From positions 1-56,688 of the forward strand of contig CANFZA010000004.1 of the NCBI GenBank assembly GCA_947451235.1: a stretch of DNA of 56,688 bases, written 5' to 3'. Numbering within the stretch: the first letter of the stretch is position 1; each line of letters opens with the position of its first letter. The translations under genes and the position numbers were made by a program. This document shows, piece after piece, positions 43,103 through 53,058 of this stretch. The stretch is from Methylophilaceae bacterium (GTDB lineage: Bacteria; Pseudomonadota; Gammaproteobacteria; Burkholderiales; Methylophilaceae). The notes under the pieces were generated by a model. That model had not been told where the DNA came from. It worked only from the letters and a program-made list of their open reading frames with translations, and did not search any database.

Positions 43103-43933
43103 ATGACAAAAAACTACTCAATTTTAATCAACACAACCGACAGCTTCGAAGATTGCTGGATTCCTTTTTTCACATTATTTAAAAAGTTTTGGCCTGATTA
43201 TCTCGGCACAATCTACCTAAATACTGAAACCAAGGTTTTTACATTTCAGGGCTTAAATATTGTTTCTATTCAAAACAATAAACTCACGCCTGAGATAAGA
43301 ACCACTTGGAGCGAATGTCTGATTAGAGCCTTAAATAGCATAGACGATGATGTTGTTTTGTATATGCAGGAGGATTACTTTTTAAAAGATACGGTGAAAA
43401 ATGATCTTGTTGAAAAGTATGTGCGAATGATGCAAGAAAACTTAACGATGCATTGCATTCATTTGACTGACCAAGGGGTTGCGGCAGAAGCGCCTGCAAC
43501 TTACGAAAACTTATGGACAGTGCCAACGCAGCACAGAGATCGAATAAGTTGTCAGGCCGCATTATGGAAAAAAGCTGTGTTATTACAATATCTACGTAGC
43601 TATGAATCTGGCTGGAATTTCGAATGGTGGGGGTCAAAAAGAGCGGCCATTTTGAAACATAACTTCTATGTGGTCGATAAGTCTTGGTGTAAAAAAGATC
43701 ATTTTGAAATCATTCCTTATATTTTTACAGGGGTTATTGGTGGTCGTTGGTTTAGTGAGGTTATCCCTCTTTTTGAAGATAATAATTTATCTATTGATTT
43801 TAGTAAGCGAGGGTTTTTTCAAGAGAAAAAAATTACTTTTAAAAATAGGTTGAAATTCAAGCTCAAAAGAACACCAACAGAAATAAGAAGTTATATTGGT
43901 TTGATTGCACTGAAAATGAAAGCAAGGCAATGA
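43103..43933 (+). CDS. Putative glycosyltransferase (unrecognised family)
   Basis: A 276-residue cytoplasmic protein. The N-terminus YSILINTTDSFEDCWIPFFTLFKKFW resembles the nucleotide-sugar-binding beginning of GT-A-type enzymes, and YMQEDYFLKD could be the DxD-like metal site. Aromatic-rich SGWNFEWWGSKRAAIL lies in the acceptor half. I cannot name the family. It overlaps the next gene by 4 bp (ATGA) and lies in a run of glycosyltransferase genes. Its 5' end is duplicated in a fragment at 41881. Confidence 0.65.
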   Translation: MTKNYSILINTTDSFEDCWIPFFTLFKKFWPDYLGTIYLNTETKVFTFQGLNIVSIQNNKLTPEIRTTWSECLIRALNSIDDDVVLYMQEDYFLKDTVKNDLVEKYVRMMQENLTMHCIHLTDQGVAAEAPATYENLWTVPTQHRDRISCQAALWKKAVLLQYLRSYESGWNFEWWGSKRAAILKHNFYVVDKSWCKKDHFEIIPYIFTGVIGGRWFSEVIPLFEDNNLSIDFSKRGFFQEKKITFKNRLKFKLKRTPTEIRSYIGLIALKMKARQ

Positions 43934-44931
43934 AATTTTTAACGCTAAAACGTAAATTAGCAAATCGCCTTTGGGGTGAATTTGTTTCGTTTACTCGAAC
44001 AAAATCTTATTACCAAAAAATCTACAGCGCCTATTGGCACTATCGATTTTCGTCACGTAATCAAGTAAGCGATCATCTTAATTACTATGCCGCCACACCA
44101 AACCGTGGTGCTGGTATTGGGCATCAAATGGCTAACTGGATTGCCGGTTATTGGTTTGCACGTCAATTTGGTTTGCAGTTTGCGCACACTACTTTTGCTA
44201 GTGAGAAATGGGAACAGTTTCTAGGGTTTGGCGTAGATGAAACTAGTGTGGAAGACTTAATTAAACAAGGCTATAAAAAAGTAAAGTTACCTTTATTTGA
44301 TGAATTTAACGCTGCCGAAATAGCGTTAAATAAAAGCATTATTGCCTCGTACGGCAATCAGCGCGTGGTGTTTGTGGCAGAGCAAGACCAAGGCTATCAA
44401 GACCAGTTTGGGGTGATGGGAGATCTGCAAAGAAAATTCAACAATGCCCCAGCCAGAAAAAGCGATGCTTTAATTTACGCTAAAGAAAATTTCAATATTG
44501 CCATTCATGTCAGGCGTGGCGACATTGTGATTGGGCAAGCTAATAAAAACCCTAATTTACTCATGCGCTGGCAAGATAATAGTTACTTTGAGCAAGTACT
44601 TGCTACGGTTGTGAGTGGCTTAAAACAAGAAAAACCGATTGCCATTTACTTGTTTTCTCAAGGTGAAAGTAGCGAATTTGTAATGTTTGAAAAGTTTGAA
44701 AATTTACACTTTTGTTTAGCCATGGGCGCACAAGATTCTTTTTTACACATGGTTAATGCAGACTTACTCATTAGCAGTAAAAGCTCATTTTCATACAAGC
44801 CAGCGCTGCTTTCTAAAGGGTTGAAAGTGGCTCCAAGAAACTTTTGGCACGGTTACCCCAAAACCAAAGATTGGATTTTGGTTGAAGATAATGGGCTGTT
44901 TGATACAACACAATTGAATACAAAACAATGA
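43930..44931 (+). CDS. GT11-like (alpha-1,2-fucosyltransferase-type) glycosyltransferase
   Basis: A 333-residue protein. The fucosyltransferase peptide I motif is visible as AIHVRRGDI (GDP-fucose binding). It is preceded by GAGIGHQMANWIAGYWFARQFG, typical of GT11 N-termini. The C-terminal half has LLISSKSSFSYKPALLS, like the conserved SSFSYW/AA segment. It probably adds a fucose or related 6-deoxyhexose. It overlaps its neighbours by 4 bp on each side. Confidence 0.75.
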   Translation: MKFLTLKRKLANRLWGEFVSFTRTKSYYQKIYSAYWHYRFSSRNQVSDHLNYYAATPNRGAGIGHQMANWIAGYWFARQFGLQFAHTTFASEKWEQFLGFGVDETSVEDLIKQGYKKVKLPLFDEFNAAEIALNKSIIASYGNQRVVFVAEQDQGYQDQFGVMGDLQRKFNNAPARKSDALIYAKENFNIAIHVRRGDIVIGQANKNPNLLMRWQDNSYFEQVLATVVSGLKQEKPIAIYLFSQGESSEFVMFEKFENLHFCLAMGAQDSFLHMVNADLLISSKSSFSYKPALLSKGLKVAPRNFWHGYPKTKDWILVEDNGLFDTTQLNTKQ

Positions 44932-45893
44932 ACATAATTACCATCTACACACTAAAAGTGCTGCGTAAAGTCTATGGCAAATGCTTAGGCTTTCCATCGT
45001 TTGCCAAACCAGTAGGCGAGAATGATGTTGAGAAAGCCTCACAAATTATTTATCAGGCTTTAACGTCACCCCAGCCTTGTATGATCGCCAGAATTGGTGC
45101 AAATGAGCTGTCTTGTTTAGCTAATTTTATAGGTGTTACTCAACATAAAAATAAATTTTTAGATTACATCAAAGGTGTAAGCCAGCCTTGGTGGTGGGAG
45201 CCAAATATCCTTAAGCCTATGCAACAAGGTGCAGGTTTTTTCCCTATAAACAACGCTAAACTTGAACAGTTTTGTACCATGATGTTGCGTGATATTCCAC
45301 TAGTAGATGTATTAGGTGCTTGGTTAGTAAATTCTCATTTATTTGAGCAGGCCTTAAGCAATAGCCAAAAAGTTAATTTTGAATTGCTTAATCCTTACTT
45401 TTCAAAAACACCTTGGACAAAAGCTTTAGCAGGCAAAAAAGTATTAGTGGTGCATCCTTTTGCCCGCACGATAGAACAGCAATATAAAAAGCGTGAATTG
45501 TTGTTTAAAGATAATTTATTACCACAATTTGAATTGATGACAGTGCAAGCGGTACAGAGTATTGCCGGTAACGCCACCGCATACGCAGATTGGTTTGAAG
45601 CCCTAGAAGCCATGAAAGCCGAAATAGACAAGCATGATTATGATATTTGCTTAATTGGCTGTGGCGCTTATGGTTTCCCCTTAGCCGCGCATGTAAAAAG
45701 AATGGGTAAAAAAGGCTTCCACTTAGGCGGTAGCCTGCAATTGTTATTTGGCATTAGCGGCAAAAGGTGGGCAAACCCAAATTACAGTAGCCAATTTAAC
45801 TACGCCGAATTGATGAATGAGCATTGGGTTAATCCAGCTGATGAAGAAAAGCCTGCGGGGGCTATTAAGGTTGAAGGCGCTTGCTATTGGTGA
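44928..45893 (+). CDS. Putative GT-D-like glycosyltransferase / hypothetical polysaccharide protein
   Basis: A 321-residue protein. MIARIGANELSCL resembles the RFGDGE-type motif of GT-D-fold enzymes, and the C-terminal half has CLIGCGAYGFPLAAHVKRMGKKGFHLGGSLQLLFG, comparable to the GPLAxxLxxxGxxxIDIG segment of that fold. WWWEPNI and KVLVVHPFARTI are also conserved-looking. The assignment is by motif shape only. It is coupled to the GT11-like gene by ATGA. Confidence 0.55.
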   Translation: MNIITIYTLKVLRKVYGKCLGFPSFAKPVGENDVEKASQIIYQALTSPQPCMIARIGANELSCLANFIGVTQHKNKFLDYIKGVSQPWWWEPNILKPMQQGAGFFPINNAKLEQFCTMMLRDIPLVDVLGAWLVNSHLFEQALSNSQKVNFELLNPYFSKTPWTKALAGKKVLVVHPFARTIEQQYKKRELLFKDNLLPQFELMTVQAVQSIAGNATAYADWFEALEAMKAEIDKHDYDICLIGCGAYGFPLAAHVKRMGKKGFHLGGSLQLLFGISGKRWANPNYSSQFNYAELMNEHWVNPADEEKPAGAIKVEGACYW

Positions 45894-46026
45894 TTTATAA
45901 AACAAGAGATTTTAAATGCACATAGTTTTATTTTAATGTTTGTTAAGCCTTGTATGGCCGCCTTGGCGCTTGGTTTGCGTGTAAGGCTTTCATGTGATTT
46001 AAATAGTCGACTACTAGGAGTTTAAC

Positions 46027-47193
46027 TTGGTACAAAGTAGTAAAAAATTATTGGTAGTAGTCAGCTTAATGCCCGGCAACGGTGCCACAGGAGTAGAAAC
46101 GCATTTCAACCTGATTATAGAGCACGCAGCAAAATCAGGCATGCAAGTGCAACTAGTTACGCCGCACAACACTAATTGGCTGTTGAGGAAATTCCCAAAT
46201 GGGATAGGCCGGTTATTAAAAAAGTTGAATGTGGAATATGCCATGCTTTGGGAAAAAATGATTGCCTCTCAAAGATTACGCAGTGAGTTAAAAAGCCTAA
46301 TAGCTAAACACCAAGATCATGAAATTATCTTTTATGCGCAATGCCCAAGCAGTGCCGCTGCTGCTTTAGCCATGAAAAAAGTAACGCCTTGTCGAGTGGT
46401 TGCCGTGTGTCACTTTAATATTTCTGAAGCCAATGAACTAGTGGCTAAAAACTTAGCGGTAAAGGGCGGGCGCTTATGGCAACAAGCCACGCGCATAGAG
46501 CGAGAAACTTTGCCCGCCGTAGATCAGTTGATATTTGTATCTAAATTTATGAGTGATATTGTCAATAAAAGGCTAGCGCTACAACACTCGCAACCATTAA
46601 TCATTCACAACTTTCCAGCCATGCCGCAGGCGGTCGCTAAGCAATACAAAAATATTGCAGGCGACATAATCGCAATAGGTACTTTAGAAGACAGAAAGAA
46701 CCAAAACTACTTATTACAGGTATTAGCGGCTTGCAAACTGCAAGGCAAAACTTACCAACTCACACTAGTGGGCGATGGGCCAGATTGTGAAAAGTTGGAG
46801 CAGCTAGCCGATGCTTTAAATATAACTAAACAAGTGAATTTTCTAGGGTTTATTAAAAACGCATCGCCTTTAATTGCCAAGCATCGATTACTCGTTCATG
46901 CATCACAAATGGAGAGTTTTGGAATAGTCGTGATTGAGGCTTTCTCTTATGGGCGACCAGTAATTGCCGCAGCAGTGGGAGGCATACCCGAAGTAATTAC
47001 TGAAGGTTTTGATGGTTTATTTTGGAACCTTGATGATGTTAAAAGTGGTGCAGAAACATTAATCTCACTGCTAGAAAACCCAATGCTATTACAGCAAATG
47101 TCGTATCAGGCAGGGCAAACATTTCAGCAAAAATTCCATCCTGATTTTCTAGCTAGTAAATGGCTAAAAGCATTAAAAGGCGTGGCGCTTTGA
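46027..47193 (+). CDS. Glycosyltransferase family 4 protein (TTG start)
   Basis: A 388-residue GT-B enzyme. The N-terminal acceptor domain begins LLVVVSLMPGNGATGVETHFN. The C-terminal donor domain has IGTLEDRKNQNYLLQVLAAC, LVGDGPDCEKLEQLA and the E-x7-E signature in HASQMESFGIVVIEAFSYGRPVIA. AGGAG at 46016-46020, six bases before TTG 46027, supports the TTG start; no in-frame ATG gives the full N-terminus. The retaining mechanism is inferred from the family. Confidence 0.9.
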   Translation: MVQSSKKLLVVVSLMPGNGATGVETHFNLIIEHAAKSGMQVQLVTPHNTNWLLRKFPNGIGRLLKKLNVEYAMLWEKMIASQRLRSELKSLIAKHQDHEIIFYAQCPSSAAAALAMKKVTPCRVVAVCHFNISEANELVAKNLAVKGGRLWQQATRIERETLPAVDQLIFVSKFMSDIVNKRLALQHSQPLIIHNFPAMPQAVAKQYKNIAGDIIAIGTLEDRKNQNYLLQVLAACKLQGKTYQLTLVGDGPDCEKLEQLADALNITKQVNFLGFIKNASPLIAKHRLLVHASQMESFGIVVIEAFSYGRPVIAAAVGGIPEVITEGFDGLFWNLDDVKSGAETLISLLENPMLLQQMSYQAGQTFQQKFHPDFLASKWLKALKGVAL

Positions 47194-47361
47194 CTATTGA
47201 ACTTTTAGCGCAGATTTTATATAGCGACTTTATAGCTTCAAAATTAGTTGATTCAAAGATTCAATTCCTCAAGCAATTTAAAGCCGCTAGCAATTTGGTT
47301 AAGCAGTGCATTGTTGCAGAGGACTTAACAAAAATAAAAACAATAGGAACATTATAAATTT

Positions 47362-48570
47362 ATGCACATAGCCATTTTAGTGCCATCACATAAGTCTTTT
47401 ATCAGCCAGTTTTTACCAAATCAAGACTTAAACAACTTGCCGCTTGGTTTTGCTGGCGCGCCTTTTATCGGTACGCTTATTACTGAATTGTTGAGCCAAA
47501 ATCATCAGGTAACGGCTATCACCAATAGCCGTGTGGTGAATAACGATTACACGGTAAAAAAGTTTAATTCGGGTAACTTTAGCTGGATAGTAGTGCCGCA
47601 ACGCCCACATTCGTTTCGAATGAATGGCAACAAAATAGGCTATATATTAGATTTTTTTGCTTATGAACAAAACTTAATGGCTAGTTGTATTCGTGAAATT
47701 GCGCCTGACTTTGTGCATGCACATTGGTCTTATGAATTTGCTGGCGCAGCACTAAAATCAGGCCGCCCTTGTTTAGTCACCGTTCACGATAACGCGAATA
47801 AAGTGCTACGGTTTTTTAAAAACCTTTATCGGTTCGGGCGTTTATTAATGGCCGAGCATAACCTCAAACAAGTGCGCTTTGCCTCTACCGTTTCACCTTA
47901 TATGCAGGCTTACACAGAAAAAAGGTGTAAGGCCGTTAAAGTAATCGCTAATCCTGTATTGATAAGCGCCAGTGCTGCCGAAGTTGCCGCCAGCGTTTTG
48001 ATTAAAAGCCAAACATTAGCCGCACCAAGATTAATTATGATTAATAACGGTTGGGATGCGCGTAAAAATGGCATGAGTGCCTTATTGGCTTTTAAACAAC
48101 TGCAACAGCAATTGCCCAATGCCACGCTACATTTATTTGGTGATGGTTCTGAACCCAATGGTTTAGCCAACCAAGAGGCAAGGCCATTGGGCTTAAGTAA
48201 CGTCACTTATTATGGAGCAGTGCCGCATAGCCAGTTGATGGAAGAAATCAGGCAAGCCCATGTTTTAATTCATCCCGCCTTAGAAGAATCCTTTGGCGTG
48301 GTATTAATAGAAGCAATGTCTTGCGGAGTACCAGTGATTGCCGGTGTAAATTCTGGGGCAGTGCCTTGGGTCGTTAATGATGAAAGGCTGTTAGTTGATG
48401 TAAGTAAGCCTGAACAAATCGTACAGAAAACGTTGGCCTTATTGAGTGATACAAACGGCTATCAACAAATGTCAAATCAAGCTTACAGCAATGTTTCAAC
48501 ACGATTTTCGTCAAAATCAGTGGTGGATGCTTATTTAAGTTATTACCATGAAATTTTGCGTGCTTGGTAA
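47362..48570 (+). CDS. Glycosyltransferase family 4 protein
   Basis: A 402-residue GT-B enzyme. The N-terminal domain is MHIAILVPSHKSFISQFLP with GAPFIGTLITELLSQNHQV; DFVHAHWSYEFAGAAL is the usual inner-domain turn. The donor domain has NNGWDARKNGMSALLAF, LHLFGDGSEPNGLA and HPALEESFGVVLIEAMSCGVPVIAG (E-x7-E). It lies 168 bp after the previous GT gene. Confidence 0.9.
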   Translation: MHIAILVPSHKSFISQFLPNQDLNNLPLGFAGAPFIGTLITELLSQNHQVTAITNSRVVNNDYTVKKFNSGNFSWIVVPQRPHSFRMNGNKIGYILDFFAYEQNLMASCIREIAPDFVHAHWSYEFAGAALKSGRPCLVTVHDNANKVLRFFKNLYRFGRLLMAEHNLKQVRFASTVSPYMQAYTEKRCKAVKVIANPVLISASAAEVAASVLIKSQTLAAPRLIMINNGWDARKNGMSALLAFKQLQQQLPNATLHLFGDGSEPNGLANQEARPLGLSNVTYYGAVPHSQLMEEIRQAHVLIHPALEESFGVVLIEAMSCGVPVIAGVNSGAVPWVVNDERLLVDVSKPEQIVQKTLALLSDTNGYQQMSNQAYSNVSTRFSSKSVVDAYLSYYHEILRAW

Positions 48571-48691
48571 TGAAATTCCACCCTTGCTTTCTCACAATTA
48601 TCGCTGTGTTAATTAACAGCAAAAAAGTGTTCGGTACTGAAATGTGGACGGTAAACCAAGCTAGGTTTAGCCATATATTAAAGGAAATTGA

Positions 48692-49978
48692 ATGACCAAG
48701 GCAGAATTTCAGCAGCATGGTATGTATCTGCAACATCGGTTTATGCCGCTATGTATATTGCTAGTTGCTATATCTTCAATCGCTACTTATATGGAAGCCA
48801 AAACTGGCTTGCCAGTGGCAAACACCACTTTATGGTGGACGCTTCAAGCGTTTGTTTTATACATAATTTATATCAGCAAAAAGTTTTTTTTTGATGCTAG
48901 GCAAGCCCCAGCCATGTTGTTTGTTTTATTGTATTTATGGTGGAATATTTTTAGTTTTGCACGTGGCATTTTTATTGCAGAAAACTATTGGGATTGGAAA
49001 GTTTTGGTCTTTAACGGCATGGGTTTGTTGGTACCTATCATCGCTTATTCGGCCACCAATACGGCACTGATGCAATCCATACTTAAATATTACATAAAAT
49101 ATACTTTGCCACTTTTTTTAGGCTTTGCTTTTCTAGTAAATCCCTTCGCTTATGGTTTTTATTTGGTACCAATTAGCTTTTTGATGTTGTTTTTTCCACT
49201 TTTAAAGTTGCGTTGGAAGCTAGCCTTTTTAGCTATAACTATATTTGTAATCACTGGTGATTTAGGTGCACGTAGTAATGTCATTAAGTTTTCTGTTCCA
49301 GTGTTGTTGAGCTTAATTTATTACTTCAGGCTTTACCTTTCAACCATGCTTTTTGAGCGGGTGCGTAAGCTGCTTTTTATTGCACCTTTCATTCTATTTA
49401 CGTTAGCAGCCACCGATACTTTTAACATATTTAACATGAATGATTATGTAAGTTCTGATTATTCAACGGTAGGTAGAAATGATGAAGGCGATGCCATTGA
49501 TGATGACCTTAAAGCCGATACACGTACTTTTCTATATGTTGAAGTGTTACAAACCGCAGAAAAATACAATTCTTGGCTAATTGGTCGTAGCCCAGCTAGA
49601 GGTAATGAAAGTGCATGGTTTGGTATGGATGACATGACCGGTAGGGGCGAACGCGCCGCCAACGAGGTGGGCATCCTTAATGTATTCACATGGACTGGTA
49701 TTGTCGGTGTGTTGCTTTATTGCTTGGCGTTTTACCGTGCTTCTTATTTGGCCATTAACCAATCTAACAATACTTTTTCGCAAATTATGGGGTTGTTTGT
49801 TGCCTTTCGATGGGTCTACGCGTGGGTAGAAGATATTAATTTCTTTACCTTAACCACTGTTTTTCTTTGGCTGTTGATTGGCCTTTGTTATTCAAAACAT
49901 TTTAGAAGCATGACTAATAAAGACGTTGAATTTTGGGTGCAGGGTATTTTTTATAACAAAAAAGTGGCTGCCAAATGA
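48692..49978 (+). CDS. Candidate Wzy-type polysaccharide polymerase
   Basis: A 428-residue protein with about ten membrane segments and one large hydrophilic loop (about residues 255-330, rich in Asp/Glu: SDYSTVGRNDEGDAIDDD, then GRSPARGNESAWFG). This topology and the conserved-looking RGERAANEVGILNVFTWTGIVGVLLY fit O-antigen polymerases, which share little sequence identity. AAAGGAAA precedes the ATG. The stop overlaps the next gene (ATGA). The alternative is another membrane polysaccharide protein. Confidence 0.65.
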   Translation: MTKAEFQQHGMYLQHRFMPLCILLVAISSIATYMEAKTGLPVANTTLWWTLQAFVLYIIYISKKFFFDARQAPAMLFVLLYLWWNIFSFARGIFIAENYWDWKVLVFNGMGLLVPIIAYSATNTALMQSILKYYIKYTLPLFLGFAFLVNPFAYGFYLVPISFLMLFFPLLKLRWKLAFLAITIFVITGDLGARSNVIKFSVPVLLSLIYYFRLYLSTMLFERVRKLLFIAPFILFTLAATDTFNIFNMNDYVSSDYSTVGRNDEGDAIDDDLKADTRTFLYVEVLQTAEKYNSWLIGRSPARGNESAWFGMDDMTGRGERAANEVGILNVFTWTGIVGVLLYCLAFYRASYLAINQSNNTFSQIMGLFVAFRWVYAWVEDINFFTLTTVFLWLLIGLCYSKHFRSMTNKDVEFWVQGIFYNKKVAAK

Positions 49979-50853
49979 AAACCATCGCAACCTTAATTAC
50001 CTGCCATAACCGCAAACAAAAAACCCTAGCCTGTTTAGCCGCACTTTTTCAAAACAGTTTGCCAGCAGGCTATGCGCTAGATGTTTTTTTAGTGGACGAC
50101 GGTAGCACCGATGGTACGGCACAAGCTGTGCATGAGGCTTTTCCGCAGGTGCGTATTATTCAAGGTAATGGCGAATTGTTTTGGAACCGTGGCATGCACA
50201 AAGCTTGGGAAGCAACGGTGCAAAGCAAGCTAGATTCTAAAAATAATACTAATGGGCAAAGCCAAGCTTATGATTATTATCTATGGCTAAACGACGACAC
50301 TAATATTTTTGAAAACACGCTACAAACGCTGTTGCAAACCGCAGATGCCACAGAAAATAAGGCGATTATTGTGGCCGCTAGTTGTGCTAAAGCAACTGGT
50401 GAGCTGACTTATTCAGGATTTTTGGCTAGTGGCGAAAAAATACAGCCCACAGATCAATTAGTGCAAGCCCATACTTTTCATGGCAATTGTGTGTTGATTT
50501 CAAAATATGTCTACCAAAAAGTGGGTAATTTAGACCCCTTGTTTCATCATTCCATAGGCGATATGGACTACGGTCTTAGAGCGATTAAACACGGGGTTAA
50601 GTCATTCATTGCGCCTAGCTTTTTAGCCCATTGCGAGGCGCACGATACCTTGCCGCAATGGTGCTTAGCCTCAGTGCCTTTGGTCAAAAGAATCCGCTCT
50701 TTATATTCACCTTTGGGTAATAACCAGCCTTATTATTATTCTCGTTTTGCCTTACGTCATTTTGGTGTGTTGGTTGCTTTAAAGCATTTATGTTCTATGC
50801 ATTTAAGATTGTTTTTTCCGGTGTTGTGGAAAAAATTGAAAACAACACTTTAA
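49975..50853 (+). CDS. Glycosyltransferase family 2 protein
   Basis: A 292-residue GT-A enzyme. IATLITCHNRKQKTLACL is the nucleotide-binding start, VFLVDDGSTDGT the first acidic motif, and YYLWLNDDTNIF the DxD-type metal site. The region GNGELFWNRGMHKAWE is typical of rhamnosyltransferase-like GT2 members. HSIGDMDYGLRAIKHG supplies the likely catalytic acidic residue. It is coupled to the upstream polymerase gene. Confidence 0.88.
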   Translation: MKTIATLITCHNRKQKTLACLAALFQNSLPAGYALDVFLVDDGSTDGTAQAVHEAFPQVRIIQGNGELFWNRGMHKAWEATVQSKLDSKNNTNGQSQAYDYYLWLNDDTNIFENTLQTLLQTADATENKAIIVAASCAKATGELTYSGFLASGEKIQPTDQLVQAHTFHGNCVLISKYVYQKVGNLDPLFHHSIGDMDYGLRAIKHGVKSFIAPSFLAHCEAHDTLPQWCLASVPLVKRIRSLYSPLGNNQPYYYSRFALRHFGVLVALKHLCSMHLRLFFPVLWKKLKTTL

Positions 50854-50942
50854 ATTTTCACTAAGCATGAATAACTGACTACAGCGTAATTTCCCAAAGC
50901 ATTTTAATTTCTACAATTAGCACTAAAAGGTTTAAAAAAATA

Positions 50943-51923
50943 ATGAAATTAGATAAGCGCAAGCTATTAGGTCCTCTTTTTAAACCTTTATCAAAGATAA
51001 AGCATTCTAGAGCATCACGCATCTTGGTTGCTATGACATGGTTACCAAGCCAAATTCTAAGAGCGCACTATAATCGACCATTTTTTGCAGTTGATATTAG
51101 TAGTTCTAAGGGCATGGGCGCAGTCCTCACTGAGGCATTACTTATGTGCCAATATGCTGAGGAAAATGAACTTATCCCTAAAATAATCTCCACAAATCCC
51201 CTTTATGCATCAAATGTAGGTTGTGATTTTATAAGTCTTTATCTAGGACTAGCCGAGCAAAGTGAATTGCCAAGCCTTTGTTATATGAGGTTTCGTACCC
51301 TTTGGAGCTTTTATCACCTTAAGTTTACAGATCATTTATCCATCACTTTAGCCAATCGGTTATTTTGGACTTATTTTGCACCTAGGCCAGTCATTTTGGA
51401 TAAAGTCGATAATGTGTTGATGAATATACCTGACCATAAATTCAGCCTTTCTATCCACTATCGAGGTACAGATAAAGCTCTTGAGGCGCCCTTAGTGCAT
51501 TTTGAGCTTTACGAAAAAGCAGTCCATAACCATCAACTGGGTGGTGGGAGTATTCAGAGCATATTTTTAGCAACAGATGATGAAAATTTTGAAACTTTTG
51601 TCCGACAAAGGTTTCCGCATACCCAGTTCACAACCTATAACCTTGGCACTTCAGTTGATACTTCTCGAGGGCGGCATTTCTCTAATATGAGCCCAGAGGA
51701 CAAGGCCATTGAGTCACTAGTTAATATGTTCCTTCTTGCAGCGGCGCCTACTTGCATACGAGGGGCATCTTATATGTCTGCCATCAGCAAGATTCTAAAC
51801 CCTGAGCTGCAAACCATTACACTTAATAGAACGCACTGGGGTTCCAGTGGGTTTCCTGAGCTTGAGATCTTAGCCGAGGAAGATATTGCGCTCAACCTAG
51901 CGCATCAACTTGGTGCCTTATGA
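50943..51923 (+). CDS. Fucosyltransferase-like protein (GT23/NodZ-type motif)
   Basis: A 326-residue protein. LSIHYRGTDKALEAP corresponds to the HxRRxDK nucleotide-binding motif of alpha-1,6-fucosyltransferases such as NodZ and FUT8. Later, SIFLATDDENFETFVRQRFP and the SPEDKAIESLVNMFLLAAAPTCIRGASYMSAI segment match the same superfamily's C-terminal donor pocket. The exact linkage is unknown. It overlaps the next gene by 4 bp. Confidence 0.68.
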   Translation: MKLDKRKLLGPLFKPLSKIKHSRASRILVAMTWLPSQILRAHYNRPFFAVDISSSKGMGAVLTEALLMCQYAEENELIPKIISTNPLYASNVGCDFISLYLGLAEQSELPSLCYMRFRTLWSFYHLKFTDHLSITLANRLFWTYFAPRPVILDKVDNVLMNIPDHKFSLSIHYRGTDKALEAPLVHFELYEKAVHNHQLGGGSIQSIFLATDDENFETFVRQRFPHTQFTTYNLGTSVDTSRGRHFSNMSPEDKAIESLVNMFLLAAAPTCIRGASYMSAISKILNPELQTITLNRTHWGSSGFPELEILAEEDIALNLAHQLGAL

Positions 51924-52984
51924 TTACTACAATTAAATCCACCAAAATTAACACACTGCAAGCCATACGCGCATTTGCTGCCATAGGCGTGATGTTATTT
52001 CACGGTGCAGACATGATAAATGATCGCTTAGGCTATTTGTTTTTAAATAATATTTTCATGGCTGGGTTTTCTGGGGTTGATGTATTTTTTGTGTTGAGTG
52101 GCTTTATTATTTTATACACGTCTAGCTTGGCTAATTATGATGTGGCGAGCTTTTTAAAGCGGCGCTTCATTAGAATTTACCCAATTTATTGGCTGGTCAC
52201 TATATTTTTGGTGGTCGCTTTTGTGTTCTCGCCCTCGCCAGATCAAGCTTACAAAGGTGATATTTGGGTAATTTTAGGCTCGCTCACTTTGTTACCGCAA
52301 GCGCACACCATTGTGGGTGTGGCTTGGACGCTTAGTTACGAAGTAGTTTTTTATCTGGTGTTTGCCTTCACTTATTTTAAAAAACCAATATTTTTGTTGT
52401 TTGCTTTTATTGCTTGGATAAGTGCCATTTTACTGTTTTATTTTTTGCAGATTAAAACGGATATTTTTATCGTCAATGCCTTAATGCATCCGGTTATTTT
52501 GAATTTTGCGTTTGGTTGTGTAGTGGCTTTTTTATACAAAAAATATCCTAATGCGGCAAATTTTAAATGGTTTTTTTGGGTGGGTGCCTTGTTGTTCATT
52601 AGCCTTTGGGCACTTTTTTACCAGTTAAGAACAAGTAATGCCGAAGCGTTTACTAGCGATATGGCTAGAGTGTATTTATTTGGTTTGCCCGCCGCTATTT
52701 TAATATTTGGCGCTTTGTATTTGCCGGTGCTGGTGCCTAAGTTATTGGTGCATTTAGGCGATGCTTCTTATGCAATTTATTTGATTCACGGAACAGTTTT
52801 ATCGGTGCTTATTAAGTTGGTGCTTAAGTTTAATTTAGCTGCATTGTTCAGTCATTTTATGGGGGCAATGGCGTTGTTTGCCGCCACGCTATTCATCGGC
52901 AGCTGCTTTTATCGCTTTATAGAGCAGCCATTGCTTAAATGGCTTAATACAGTCACAAACAAGGTTCAGTATCAGCTTGCTTAA
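51920..52984 (+). CDS. Acyltransferase 3 family protein (OafA/YrhL-like)
   Basis: A 354-residue multi-pass membrane acyltransferase. The catalytic-type His is in AIRAFAAIGVMLFHGADM, and GFSGVDVFFVLSGFII and FLKRRFIRIYPIYWL are the strong family signatures; WTLSYEVVFYL follows. C-terminal YAIYLIHG and FIEQPLLKWL complete it. It probably O-acetylates the polysaccharide. It starts with ATG overlapping the previous stop. Confidence 0.92.
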   Translation: MITTIKSTKINTLQAIRAFAAIGVMLFHGADMINDRLGYLFLNNIFMAGFSGVDVFFVLSGFIILYTSSLANYDVASFLKRRFIRIYPIYWLVTIFLVVAFVFSPSPDQAYKGDIWVILGSLTLLPQAHTIVGVAWTLSYEVVFYLVFAFTYFKKPIFLLFAFIAWISAILLFYFLQIKTDIFIVNALMHPVILNFAFGCVVAFLYKKYPNAANFKWFFWVGALLFISLWALFYQLRTSNAEAFTSDMARVYLFGLPAAILIFGALYLPVLVPKLLVHLGDASYAIYLIHGTVLSVLIKLVLKFNLAALFSHFMGAMALFAATLFIGSCFYRFIEQPLLKWLNTVTNKVQYQLA

Positions 52985-53058
52985 AATTATGGCGCTTGCA
53001 GTTGTAAGTGTTTAGGTAAGCCTAATTACTAGTTAAATGAACCTATAAGAAAAATATA

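Noticed and set aside
47160-47357. 65-residue ORF between two GT4 genes
   Set aside because: Overlaps the previous gene by 34 bp, no Shine-Dalgarno and no recognisable motif; probably spacer, although its position leaves some doubt.
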